Source of the DNA: Paraclostridium ghonii
GTDB taxonomy: Bacteria; Bacillota; Clostridia; Peptostreptococcales; Peptostreptococcaceae
Assembly: GCF_023653455.1 (NCBI RefSeq)
Contig: NZ_JAKEDR010000056.1
Location: 1-17,517 of the forward strand
Direction: 5' to 3'
Length of the DNA stretch: 17,517 nucleotides
The notes under the pieces are model-generated. The model saw only the letters and a program-made list of their open reading frames with translations. It did not search any database and had not been told where the DNA came from. The position numbers and the translations under genes are program-made. Position 1 is the stretch's first letter; every line of letters begins with the position of its first letter. Shown piece by piece: positions 1 to 7,105 of this stretch.

Positions 1-122
1 GTATTTAAACTTCTTATTTGCTTCAATTAGATTTATTATATTTTTGCAATTTTTAATTCAAAATCATTCATTTAGTTTTACTTGAAATAACGTTTTTCAT
101 TATTCGACAAGTATTTTTCTTA

Positions 123-151
123 TTGATTTATTTTAATTTTCATTATATAAT
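123..151 (+). promoter_or_regulatory. Probable sigma-A promoter of the symporter gene
   Basis: TTGATT at 123-128 and a perfect TATAAT at 146-151 are separated by exactly 17 bases, which is a good housekeeping promoter. Transcription would start near 158, giving a leader of about 75 bases. The rest of 1-233 is very AT-rich, and I see no gene in it. Symporters of this family often sit behind a glycine riboswitch, but the leader here has no GC-rich paired elements that would suggest one. Confidence 0.6.
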
Positions 152-233
152 TTTAAAAAATGCATAATTTGATTTTAAAATTTCTTTTTCAAGAATTTAA
201 TAAATTATTTTTTACATAATAGGAGGGATTTAT

Positions 234-1655
234 TTGAATTTTTTAAACAATATAGTGTTATCATTAAATGACTTTTTATGGTCTTATGTTTTAATCGCTT
301 TATTATTAGTATTAGGAGTGTACTTTACTTTAAAAAGTAATTTCGTTCAATTTAGATATTTTAAAGAGATGATTAAACTTTTAGGTGCATCTACTACTAA
401 TAAGAAAGAAGGTCAAGTATCATCGTTTCAAGCCTTTTGTATAAGTACAGCTTCAAGAGTTGGTACTGGTAATATAGCTGGTATTGCTATAGCAATTACT
501 TTAGGTGGACCTGGTTCTGTATTTTGGATGTGGCTTGTTGCATTAATAGGTTCAGCTTCTAGTTTTGTTGAGTCTACACTTGCCCAAATATATAAAGTAA
601 AAGATGGAGATGGGTTTAGAGGCGGTCCTGCATATTATATTGAAAAAGGACTTAATAATAAGTTTATGAGTATTGTTTTTTCTATTCTTATAACAGTAAG
701 TTTTGGATTTGTATTTAATTCAATACAATCAAACACGGTTGCTCAAGCTTTCCAATCCGCTTTTGGTATTGATAAAGCAATTATAGGTATAATACTTGCG
801 GTTTTAACAACTGCTGTAATTTTTGGAGGCGTTCATAGAGTAGCAAAAATTTCAGAAGTTATAGTTCCAATATTTGCTGTTGCATATATACTAGTATCAC
901 TATTTGTTATTTTATTAAATATACAAAAAATACCTGAAATATTTGCACTTATAATGGAAAATGCATTTGGACTTCAAGCTATAGCAGGTGGTGGTTTAGG
1001 TGCTACTATGCTTATGGGTATAAAAAGAGGTTTATTCTCTAATGAAGCTGGTATGGGTAGTGCTCCTAATGCTGCGGCTACTGCGACTACATCTCATCCA
1101 GTTAGTCAAGGTCTTATTCAAGCACTTGGTGTTTTTACTGATACTTTAGTTATATGCAGCTGTACTGCATTTATAATATTAACTTGCGGCGATTATGCAA
1201 CATCTAATTTATCAGGGATTCAATTAACACAATATGCATTATCTTCACAAATAGGATCTATAGGAAATTACTTTATAGCAGTTTGTATATTCTTATTTGC
1301 ATTCAGTTCTATAGTTGGTAATTACTACTATGGTCAATCGAATATAGAATTTATAACTGGTAGTAAAACTTTGTTAACTGTTTATAGATTAGCTGTTGTA
1401 GGTATGGTTATATTTGGTTCTTTAACTGCGGTTGAAATAGTTTGGAACTTAGGAGATTTATTTATGGCACTTATGGCTATTATTAACCTTTTTGCAATAG
1501 CTAAGCTTAGTAAGTTTGCCTTTTTAGCGCTTAAAGATTACACTCATCAAAAAAAATCTGGAATAAAGGAGCCTACATTTAAATCTTCATCTATAGGTGG
1601 ATTAGTAGGATGTGAATGTTGGCAAGATGACGATAACGATATTAAAATAGGTTAA
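234..1655 (+). CDS. Sodium:alanine/glycine symporter (AGCS family)
   Basis: A 473-residue integral membrane protein that by family imports alanine or glycine together with sodium. Family signatures are clear: GTGNIAGIAIAITLGGPGS with the following WMW near residues 77-102, GGPAYYIEKGL near 129-139, FSNEAGMGSAPNAAATATTS near 268-287, and a late FAFSSIVGNYYYGQSNIEF segment. The many hydrophobic stretches fit the 10-11 spans usual for the family, and the length is normal. The start is TTG: AGGAGG at 221-226 lies 7 bases upstream, and no better ATG is present. The cytoplasmic tail ends in a Cys-x-Cys and an acidic run. The gene is monocistronic. Its stop lies one base before the left half of a terminator now split by an insertion sequence, so its transcripts should enter that element. 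Which amino acid is carried cannot be told from sequence. Confidence 0.93.
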   Translation: MNFLNNIVLSLNDFLWSYVLIALLLVLGVYFTLKSNFVQFRYFKEMIKLLGASTTNKKEGQVSSFQAFCISTASRVGTGNIAGIAIAITLGGPGSVFWMWLVALIGSASSFVESTLAQIYKVKDGDGFRGGPAYYIEKGLNNKFMSIVFSILITVSFGFVFNSIQSNTVAQAFQSAFGIDKAIIGIILAVLTTAVIFGGVHRVAKISEVIVPIFAVAYILVSLFVILLNIQKIPEIFALIMENAFGLQAIAGGGLGATMLMGIKRGLFSNEAGMGSAPNAAATATTSHPVSQGLIQALGVFTDTLVICSCTAFIILTCGDYATSNLSGIQLTQYALSSQIGSIGNYFIAVCIFLFAFSSIVGNYYYGQSNIEFITGSKTLLTVYRLAVVGMVIFGSLTAVEIVWNLGDLFMALMAIINLFAIAKLSKFAFLALKDYTHQKKSGIKEPTFKSSSIGGLVGCECWQDDDNDIKIG

Positions 1656-1656
1656 G

Positions 1657-1670
1657 AAAAAGTGGATATC
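1657..1670 (+). terminator. Left arm of a bidirectional terminator split by the IS
   Basis: AAAAAGTGGATATC here is the exact reverse complement of GATATCCACTTTTT at 3190-3203. Without the intervening element and one AAT copy, the two arms form a perfect 14-bp stem with a 3-base AAT loop, flanked by A and T runs that would act as U-tracts on either strand. It begins one base after the symporter stop. The arms are now about 1.5 kb apart, so neither side is likely to work as a hairpin terminator. Confidence 0.85.
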
Positions 1671-1673
1671 AAT

Positions 1674-1698
1674 TGTACTGCACCCCAATTGTTGGACC
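1674..1698 (+). repeat. Left terminal inverted repeat of the IS
   Basis: It begins TGTACTG, then CACCCCAATT and GTTGGAC. Against the reverse complement of the right end, 19 of the first 24 bases match, with mismatches in two internal clusters. Its inner two-thirds also takes part in a hairpin over the orfA ribosome binding site. Confidence 0.85.
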
Positions 1699-1719
1699 AA
1701 AAATCTAACGATTGGGGTG
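1681..1719 (+). promoter_or_regulatory. Hairpin covering the transposase ribosome binding site
   Basis: Bases 1681-1696 pair with 1704-1719 to form a 16-bp stem, 9 bp of it perfect at the base (CACCCCAAT with ATTGGGGTG). Only two or so G-U wobbles lie further in, and the loop is 7 bases. The descending arm contains GGGGTG (1714-1719), the apparent Shine-Dalgarno for the orfA ATG at 1727. RNA that begins outside the element and reads in would contain both arms and hide this site. RNA starting inside the left end would lack much of the first arm. This protection against read-through is known for other insertion sequences; here it is inferred from pairing alone. Confidence 0.65.
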
Positions 1720-1726
1720 TTCTTGT

Positions 1727-2242
1727 ATGGCTAAATATGATTTTAGTTTTAAAATAAAGGTTGTTAAATCCTATTTAAATGGAGAAGGAGGGTTTCGTTC
1801 AATAGCAAAAACATATGGAATTGCTAGCAAGAATCAAATTCAAATATGGGTTAATGCATATAATACATTAGGAGAAGAAGGCCTAAAAAGAAAAAATAAA
1901 GATACTTGCTATACTATACAGTTCAAGTTAGATGTTATAAACTATATGGAAAGAACTGAATCTAGTGCACAAGAAGTCGCTAACCATTTTGGAATGAACA
2001 ATAGTTCACTTATATTAGCATGGAAGCAAAAACTTTTAAATGGTGGTGTCGATGCCTTGTCAAAAATGAAAGGGAGACCATCCATGAATAAAAATACTAA
2101 AAAAGAAAAAAAATTAACAAGAGAACAAGAATTAGAATATGAAAATGAACTTTTAAAAGCGGAGCTTGCATTTCTAAAAAAGCTACGAGCTTCAAGGATG
2201 AATGTTCCCGAAAGGTTAAAAATCAATACGAATCAAAAGTAA
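1727..2242 (+). CDS. IS3-family transposase OrfA (DNA-binding subunit)
   Basis: A 171-residue DNA-binding protein of the insertion sequence. Two helix-turn-helix units lie at about residues 5-55 (FKIKVVKSYLNGEGG...IQIWVNAY) and 60-110 (FKLDVINYM...LILAWKQKLL). A GRPS motif and a heptad-rich helix follow (ENELLKAELAFLKKL), of the leucine-zipper type that drives multimerisation in IS3 OrfA. The two-HTH layout is typical of the IS150 group. I chose ATG at 1727 because GGGGTG lies 7 bases upstream; an in-frame TTG at 1712 lies inside the hairpin and has no site of its own. Made alone, OrfA usually represses the element's promoter. A -1 frameshift near its end yields the full transposase OrfAB. 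Confidence 0.9.
   Translation: MAKYDFSFKIKVVKSYLNGEGGFRSIAKTYGIASKNQIQIWVNAYNTLGEEGLKRKNKDTCYTIQFKLDVINYMERTESSAQEVANHFGMNNSSLILAWKQKLLNGGVDALSKMKGRPSMNKNTKKEKKLTREQELEYENELLKAELAFLKKLRASRMNVPERLKINTNQK
2161..2182 (+). other. Programmed -1 frameshift site (A AAA AAG)
   Basis: In the orfA frame the codons read CTA AAA AAG, giving the canonical -1 slippery heptamer A AAA AAG at 2176-2182. A GGAG at 2161-2164 lies 11 bases upstream, about where a Shine-Dalgarno-like stimulator helps -1 slippage in dnaX and some IS elements. After slipping, reading resumes with GCT at 2182 in the orfB frame, which is open to 3123. The product would have 152 + 313 = 465 residues. I see no strong downstream stem or pseudoknot. 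Confidence 0.8.
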
Positions 2243-3123
2243 TTTATGATCTTCGTGAGGAATTTAAACTGTCGATTATCCTTGAAGCTACTAAATTTCC
2301 TAAATCAACATATATGTATTGGCAGAAGAGATTTGATAGTGAAAATCCAGATAGATATATTGAAGAAAGAATTAAATCTATTTTTGAAGAACATAGTGGA
2401 AGATATGGCTATCGCCGAATTACAGCTACATTAAGACTCGATGGAATAATTATTAATCAAAAGAAAGTTAGACGTATTATGAAGAAATTAGCTCTTAAGT
2501 GTGTAGCATTTTCTCATAAATCATGTAAATATAATTCATATAAAGGTACAATTGGAAAAATAACTAATAATAAAATTAATAGAAGATTTACAACACCAAT
2601 TTCACATCAGAAAATAACAACTGATACAACTGAATTTAAAATATATAATACTGATGATAATGGAAAAATAACCATTAAAAAAGCATATCTTGATCCATTT
2701 TTAGATATGTTTAATGGAGAAATTTTATCATTTAGTCTCTCTGATAAACCTAACTTTAAATCTATAAGTGATGCTTTAAATAAAGCTATAGAGATTACAA
2801 AAGATTGCCCTTATAGAAGAACTTTTCACTCAGACCAAGGTTGGGCATATCAAATGAGAAGATATAGTAATACACTTAAAATCAATAAAATATTTCAAAG
2901 TATGTCTCGCAAAGGTACGTGCCTTGATAATTCTCCTATGGAAAATTTCCTTGGAATAATGAAGCAAGAGATGTATTATGGAAAAATATATAGAAGTTTT
3001 GAAGAGTTAAAAATAGCTATAGAAAAGTATATTTATTATTATAATAATAAAAGAATTAAAGAGAAATTAAATTGGCGTAGTCCAGTTAATTATAGAATTA
3101 ATCATGAATCTAGAGTTGCATAA
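2182..3123 (+). CDS. IS3-family transposase OrfB (DDE integrase domain)
   Basis: The catalytic half of the transposase, normally made as an OrfAB fusion by -1 slippage at 2176-2182. The coordinates give the part read after the slip; the first ATG in this frame is at 2314 and has no convincing ribosome binding site. An HTH_21-type segment (EEHSGRYGYRRITATLR) precedes the rve integrase core. Counted from the Met at 2314, the catalytic residues are D104 in TTDTTEF, D174 in FHSDQGWAY and E210 in PMENFLGIMKQE. The 35 residues between the second Asp and the Glu are the D(35)E spacing of IS3 elements. The C-terminal YYYNNKRIKEKLNWRSPVNY motif is also typical. All key residues are present, so the enzyme should be functional if the frameshift works. 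Confidence 0.9.
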   Translation, partial: ATSFKDECSRKVKNQYESKVIYDLREEFKLSIILEATKFPKSTYMYWQKRFDSENPDRYIEERIKSIFEEHSGRYGYRRITATLRLDGIIINQKKVRRIMKKLALKCVAFSHKSCKYNSYKGTIGKITNNKINRRFTTPISHQKITTDTTEFKIYNTDDNGKITIKKAYLDPFLDMFNGEILSFSLSDKPNFKSISDALNKAIEITKDCPYRRTFHSDQGWAYQMRRYSNTLKINKIFQSMSRKGTCLDNSPMENFLGIMKQEMYYGKIYRSFEELKIAIEKYIYYYNNKRIKEKLNWRSPVNYRINHESRVA

Positions 3124-3131
3124 AATTTAAA

Positions 3132-3159
3132 ATACTGGAATGAAAATTCATTCCAGTAT
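3132..3159 (-). terminator. Hairpin inside the IS right end, terminator-like on the minus strand
   Basis: ATACTGGAATGAA (3132-3144) is perfectly complementary to 3147-3159, a 13-bp stem whose innermost pairs must open to form a loop. Read on the minus strand it is followed by TTTTAAATTTTA, a usable U-rich tract. On the plus strand it is followed by AAAGTCC, which is not. It starts 8 bases after the transposase stop. It would stop transcripts entering from fbp, limiting antisense RNA over the transposase gene. Confidence 0.5.
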
Positions 3160-3161
3160 AA

Positions 3162-3186
3162 AGTCCAACTTTTGGGTCTCAGTACA
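3162..3186 (-). repeat. Right terminal inverted repeat of the IS
   Basis: On the minus strand it reads TGTACTG, then AGACCCAAAA and GTTGGACT, matching the left end at 19 of 24 positions. It is followed on the plus strand by the second copy of the AAT target duplication at 3187-3189. Confidence 0.85.
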
Positions 3187-3189
3187 AAT

Positions 3190-3203
3190 GATATCCACTT
3201 TTT
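3190..3203 (-). terminator. Right arm of the split bidirectional terminator
   Basis: GATATCCACTTTTT pairs perfectly with 1657-1670. It touches the fbp stop codon (3203-3205), so before the insertion the hairpin would have ended fbp transcription from this side and symporter transcription from the other. It can no longer fold locally with its partner. Confidence 0.85.
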
Positions 3204-5182
3204 TAAGCTTCTTTTACTATACCTTTTCTATATGCTAAAAGCAATAATTTCAAATCGTTTATACGTTCAACAATTTCTTTCCCCGCATCTGTATCTCTTA
3301 TATATTTTCTTTTTTTATTTCTTTCAACAATAGATGTCGTAGATAATATATCGCTCTCTTCTAATATAACTTGTTCTGTATTCGTAAAATGCTGATGAGA
3401 TACAAGTTGAAGACTGTATGAGTTATATATTAATGTATATCCTGCTATACCAGTTTTTTGTTGATATGCTTTTGAAAACCCACCATCAATAGCTATCAGT
3501 TTACCATTAGCCTTTATAGGACTTTCTCCCTTTTTGCATTCAACAGGAACATGCCCATTTATAATATGTGAATCTTCACTATCTAGATTAAATTCTCTAA
3601 ATATCATATTGCACATGCTTTCAGTATCTCTTAACTTAAAGTATGAATTTTTATTTTCTTTATGTGTTTCTTTTTCTTCTATAAAATATCTTTCAAATGT
3701 AGCCATATCATCTTTCCCAAATAACGGAGAAGCTTCCCCTGTCCATAAATACCACATTACATCCATTCCATATTCTTTTTGCTTGTTTCCTTCTCTATAA
3801 AAATATCCTTCTCTAGCTAAAGAATCAAATTTATCCATTAATATTTTCCCACTATACTCTTTCCCGTCTATAGTAAATGTTTTAAATGTTCCATCTTCAT
3901 TTAATGGAATACATCCATGAAATAATAAGTTAGAGTTACATTTTAAATAGATACTTCCTTTTGAAAATAGGAAAGAAGTATGCTTTTGAAGTTTTTCACT
4001 ATTTACAAAAGATGACTTTAACTTTTCTATTACAATTTCTTCTTCTTTAGTTAATTTATACGGATTACTTGGATCTATAGTAGGAAAATTAGTGTCTTTT
4101 ATTTTATATTCTTTTCCTTTTATATTTATAGTTCCATTTTTATAATCTATTTTATCTAATAAACACCTATGTTGCATTTTAAATTCAGGTCTTCTGTTTA
4201 CAACTTCATTTTCTAATTTAAATTGTATAATAGATATAGCTTTATGCATCTTAGCTATTAATGATATTTCACTTGTATTATATTCACCCTCTGATATTTT
4301 AGGTAAAAAACATTCACAAGAATCATCCTTATATACATTTAATGCAAATGTAGCTAAAGGTAATATATTTATGCCATATATATCCTCAATTATATCTAAG
4401 TTAGCATACCTTGCTGAAATTCTAAGCGCATTAGCAATGCAAACTTTTTGTCCCGCTGAGGCTCCCATCCATAATATATCGTGGTTACCCCACTGTATAT
4501 CAACACTATGGTAATTCATCAAAGTATCAATTATTGCATCCGGCCTAGGCCCTCTATCATAAATATCACCTATTATATGCAATCTATCTACAACTAGTCG
4601 TTGTATTAACTTAGATATTGCTATTATAAACTCCTTAGATCTATCTATATCAATTATAGTGTTTATAATTTGTTGATAATATTTTTTCTTATGATCTATA
4701 TTGCAATCTGTGTTTAATAATTCTTCAATTATGTATGCAAAATCTTTTGGAAGGTATTTTCTCACTTTCTCTTTTGTATATTTAGTTGAGGCATATCTAC
4801 ATACTTCAACAATCCTATGAAGAGTCACTCTATACCAATCATTTATATTTTTTTCTTCTTTCAATACTATTTCTAGTTTTTGCTCTGGATAATATACCAA
4901 GGTAGCTAGGGCTTTCTTCTCACTTTCCATAAGAGAATCTCCAAAAAGCTCTTCAATTTTTCTTTTAACTACTCCCGATCCATTTCTTAATACATGTACA
5001 AAAGGCTCACTCTCTCCATGGATATCAGATAAAAAGTGCTCTGTTCCCTTAGGTAAATTTAATATCGATTCTAAATTAATTATTTCAGTTGCCGCTTGAG
5101 AAATTGTAGGATATTGTTTAGAAAGTAGATTCAAATATCTTATATTATCTCTACATACTTTTTCTGTAATTTCTAAACTCAT
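3203..5182 (-). CDS. fbp: Fructose-1,6-bisphosphatase, class III
   Basis: Hydrolyses fructose 1,6-bisphosphate to fructose 6-phosphate in gluconeogenesis, in the cytosol. The 659 residues match the large Firmicute class III enzyme, which is unrelated to the classical class I and II enzymes. It is a calcineurin-type metallophosphatase: the metal motifs D-x-H (SDIHGE, D53 and H55), GDIYDRG (205-211) and GNHD (232-235) are in order, and late INGHVPVE and [11 protein letters not shown] motifs are characteristic. An insert between the halves is normal for this class. ATG at 5182 is preceded by a G-run (GGGGGG) 7 bases upstream. The gene is alone in its transcript, with an extended -10 promoter upstream. 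Its terminator has been split by the insertion sequence just downstream. No motif residue is missing. Confidence 0.96.
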   Translation of the reverse strand: MSLEITEKVCRDNIRYLNLLSKQYPTISQAATEIINLESILNLPKGTEHFLSDIHGESEPFVHVLRNGSGVVKRKIEELFGDSLMESEKKALATLVYYPEQKLEIVLKEEKNINDWYRVTLHRIVEVCRYASTKYTKEKVRKYLPKDFAYIIEELLNTDCNIDHKKKYYQQIINTIIDIDRSKEFIIAISKLIQRLVVDRLHIIGDIYDRGPRPDAIIDTLMNYHSVDIQWGNHDILWMGASAGQKVCIANALRISARYANLDIIEDIYGINILPLATFALNVYKDDSCECFLPKISEGEYNTSEISLIAKMHKAISIIQFKLENEVVNRRPEFKMQHRCLLDKIDYKNGTINIKGKEYKIKDTNFPTIDPSNPYKLTKEEEIVIEKLKSSFVNSEKLQKHTSFLFSKGSIYLKCNSNLLFHGCIPLNEDGTFKTFTIDGKEYSGKILMDKFDSLAREGYFYREGNKQKEYGMDVMWYLWTGEASPLFGKDDMATFERYFIEEKETHKENKNSYFKLRDTESMCNMIFREFNLDSEDSHIINGHVPVECKKGESPIKANGKLIAIDGGFSKAYQQKTGIAGYTLIYNSYSLQLVSHQHFTNTEQVILEESDILSTTSIVERNKKRKYIRDTDAGKEIVERINDLKLLLLAYRKGIVKEA

Positions 5183-5217
5183 TTTTTTCCCCCCTATCTT
5201 TTTATATTACATATATA

Positions 5218-5226
5218 ATTATATCA
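5218..5226 (-). promoter_or_regulatory. Extended -10 promoter of fbp
   Basis: On the minus strand the sequence reads TGATATAAT, a perfect TATAAT with the TGn extension, about 36 bases before the fbp start codon. The -35 region (ATATGT at 17 bases) is poor, as is common for extended -10 promoters. I see no clear catabolite-control (cre) site overlapping it. Confidence 0.5.
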
Positions 5227-5257
5227 TAAGTGCTCTTTAAACATATAACACTAAAAA

Positions 5258-5380
5258 ATTAGCTTAGCTTAAGCGACTACGTCTTCGAATCAATTTATAT
5301 CGCTAAAATTCCATGTCGTCAACGTCCACTCTCCAAGCTTGCATTACGTTACTCAACCGACTTCGTCCGTTGCTCAAAAT
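5258..5380 (-). repeat. GC-richer non-coding block, possible dispersed repeat
   Basis: This block in the 297-base murJ-fbp gap is about 42% GC over 5281-5380, while its flanks are far more AT-rich. It holds a palindrome GCTTAAGC (5267-5274), near-identical decamers CGACTACGTC (5274-5283) and CGACTTCGTC (5358-5367), and near-identical CGTTACTCAA (5347-5356) and CGTTGCTCAA (5368-5377). On the minus strand an ATG at 5344 opens only 13 codons before a stop and 12 more before another, so it is not a working gene. The composition and internal repetition suggest a short mobile or multi-copy intergenic repeat, or the remains of one. I cannot name a family. Confidence 0.4.
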
Positions 5381-5458
5381 TCTTTTTTACACTTAAAACA
5401 CAGTAATTGCCATAACCAAGTTTCATAGTTTTTCAATAAATCTAATATCATTAAGCGT

Positions 5459-5489
5459 AAAAAGTAAGATTAATTCATCTTATCTTTTT
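5459..5489 (-). terminator. Rho-independent terminator of murJ
   Basis: On the minus strand, AAAAAGATAAGAT and ATCTTACTTTTT form a stem of about 12 pairs with one mismatch, a short loop and a terminal T-run. The murJ stop codon lies inside the stem. It is AT-rich and so modest in strength. Confidence 0.6.
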
Positions 5490-7042
5490 AACATTTGAAT
5501 ATACTTTCTTTTTATTTGATTTACAACATCTCTAACTTCTTTTATATTTAATAGTAAACTTAACATCAAGTATATTATAGCTCCTACAGCACTGCTTATA
5601 ATCAAACCTGCAAGTATTAATTTTTTAGTTTCATTCGTAAAATTACCACCGGTAAAAATAATCAGATTATATAGTTCCTTACATATCACACCCATCATTA
5701 TAGACGCTAGTGTAGCTTTTAAGGCCGTCATAACACTACTTTTAATCCCTAACTTACCTACTTTACGTCTTAGTGATCTCATAAGTAATAAAGCTCCTAC
5801 CGTAGTTGCAATTGAAGTAGAGAGTGCTAGTCCACCTATTCCCATTTCTTTAACCAAAATTATAGAAAAAACTATATCAATAACAACTGCTACCATAGCA
5901 TTTTTAACAGGTGTTTTTGTGTCTTGCAAAGAATAGAAGCCCCTAGAAACTATATCTCTTATTCCAAAAGACACCATCCCTAAAGAATAACAAAGCAATG
6001 CTGTCGATGTTAGTTGAGTGTCTCTGCTTGTAAATGATCCGCCTTCAAATAATAATTGAACTATAGGTGTGGAGAATATAATCATCCCAACCATAATAGG
6101 AATCATAACTATCATAACTATATCTATACATCTAATTAAACTAATTTTAAATGCTTTCATATTTTTCTGACTTGCAAATTTAGAAAGTACTGGATACATT
6201 ATTGTAGATATAGATATAACTAATACTCCAACTGCAAATATATTTAACTTATTAGCATAATTTAATGCCGTTATACTCCCTGTATCTAAAAAAGATGCTA
6301 AGGTTCTATTTATAGCACTGTTTATTTGATCTACATATGAACCTAAAAAAACAGGTAGAATTAAATAAATTATACTTTTTACATTCTCATCCTTTATATC
6401 AACAGTTAAACTATGCTTATAGCCACATTTTTTAAGAAATGGTATTTGAAAAGCAAGTTGTGCTGCATACGCAAATAATGTTATCCACACCATTACATAT
6501 GAGTTTGTCATTCCTCCAATTATTATAGCCAGTATACATATTATATTAAACGGAATAGATAGTACCCCAGATATATAAAACCTACCATTCGCTAATAAAT
6601 ATGAAGATAGTAAACCATTCGCTGCGATAAACACTATAGATGGCATTAGTATCTTTGAAAATTCTGTTGTAATTCTAAGTTCTTCTCCTTTAAATCCCAT
6701 GGCAAAAACTTTTACTATATAGGGAGTAAATACACTACCTAAAAATACAGTTATTAAACTCAAAATTATAACTATATTTAAAACATTACTTGTAAATTTA
6801 TTTACACCTTCTTGCCCTTGTTCTTCTTTTATTTTAAAAAACATAGGTATGTAAGTAGTTCCCAATGATGAACTTATTCCTGTAAATAATACAACAGGTA
6901 TATTAAGAGCTGTTATATATGCATCAGTTATAATACTCGCTCCAAAATTTTTAGCTAATATTATATCTCTAAAAAAACCTGTCACCTTAGATATTAATGT
7001 TATAATCATTAAAATAAATGCTGACTTTTTAGTTTTTGACAT
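5480..7042 (-). CDS. murJ: Lipid II flippase MurJ (MviN family)
   Basis: Moves lipid II, the peptidoglycan precursor, from the inner to the outer face of the cytoplasmic membrane. The 520 residues, many hydrophobic spans (14 expected) and two-lobed MOP-type layout match the family. The N-terminal signature SKVTGFFRDIILAKNFGAS (residues 18-36) followed by TDAYITALNIP carries the conserved Arg25 and Asp40. The central DQINSAINRTLASFLDTGS (238-256), followed by ALNYANKL, supplies the conserved arginine that faces the substrate cavity. ATG at 7042 is preceded by AAGGAAGAAGGAAA, a good ribosome binding site. It follows the zinc-ribbon pair by 63 bases and ends in its own terminator. Whether it is co-transcribed with those genes is not clear. 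A broader polysaccharide-flippase label is possible, but the signatures favour MurJ. Confidence 0.92.
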   Translation of the reverse strand: MSKTKKSAFILMIITLISKVTGFFRDIILAKNFGASIITDAYITALNIPVVLFTGISSSLGTTYIPMFFKIKEEQGQEGVNKFTSNVLNIVIILSLITVFLGSVFTPYIVKVFAMGFKGEELRITTEFSKILMPSIVFIAANGLLSSYLLANGRFYISGVLSIPFNIICILAIIIGGMTNSYVMVWITLFAYAAQLAFQIPFLKKCGYKHSLTVDIKDENVKSIIYLILPVFLGSYVDQINSAINRTLASFLDTGSITALNYANKLNIFAVGVLVISISTIMYPVLSKFASQKNMKAFKISLIRCIDIVMIVMIPIMVGMIIFSTPIVQLLFEGGSFTSRDTQLTSTALLCYSLGMVSFGIRDIVSRGFYSLQDTKTPVKNAMVAVVIDIVFSIILVKEMGIGGLALSTSIATTVGALLLMRSLRRKVGKLGIKSSVMTALKATLASIMMGVICKELYNLIIFTGGNFTNETKKLILAGLIISSAVGAIIYLMLSLLLNIKEVRDVVNQIKRKYIQMLKR

Positions 7043-7105
7043 ATTAAAATTTCCTTCTTCCTTTTCTTAACTAGATAATAGAGGATGTACTCACATCCCC
7101 ACTAA

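Larger units (their letters stand above)
1674..3186 (+). mobile_element. Complete IS3-family insertion sequence, IS150 group
   Basis: The element is 1513 bp, begins TGTACTG and ends CAGTACA. It has imperfect 24-25 bp terminal inverted repeats and an AAT duplication on each side (1671-1673 and 3187-3189), the 3-bp duplication typical of IS3 elements. It carries orfA and orfB in the usual -1 relationship, with an A6G slippery site in the overlap. OrfA has two helix-turn-helix units, which points to the IS150 group, and the DDE motif of OrfB is intact. There are no frameshifts or internal stops, so it looks recent and potentially active. It lies in the loop of a terminator shared by two convergent genes. 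I do not recognise a specific named element. Confidence 0.93.

Noticed and set aside
1..233. Glycine riboswitch ahead of the symporter
   Set aside because: The leader is almost pure A and T, with no GC-rich paired stems or conserved purine-rich core; only a promoter can be supported.
1942..2226. Open frame on the minus strand across orfA (94 codons)
   Set aside because: It lies opposite well-supported transposase coding sequence; its composition mirrors the Lys-rich plus strand and it has no ribosome binding site.
2246..2434. Short plus-strand open frame between orfA and orfB (62 codons)
   Set aside because: It overlaps the frame of orfB, which continues through the frameshift site and encodes the integrase domain. 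It has no recognisable domain.
1657..3204. Longer IS ends including AAAAAGTGGATATCA as part of a 40-bp terminal inverted repeat
   Set aside because: The outer 14 bp pair perfectly, unlike the diverged inner repeats. The AAT duplications lie inside them, and IS3 ends normally begin TG and end CA. The outer part is therefore host terminator, not IS.
1657..5182. fbp promoter or fbp coding sequence disrupted by the IS
   Set aside because: The insertion is downstream of the fbp stop codon; the whole 659-residue coding sequence is intact.
5264..5344. Small minus-strand gene in the murJ-fbp gap
   Set aside because: The frame from the ATG at 5344 stops after 13 codons, and no ribosome binding site precedes it. 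It is treated as part of a repeat-like block.
7083..7098. Hairpin GGATGT-ACTC-ACATCC between the zinc-ribbon gene and murJ as a terminator
   Set aside because: The stem is only 6 bp and is followed on the minus strand by TCTATTATCT, not a U-run. It could be incidental.
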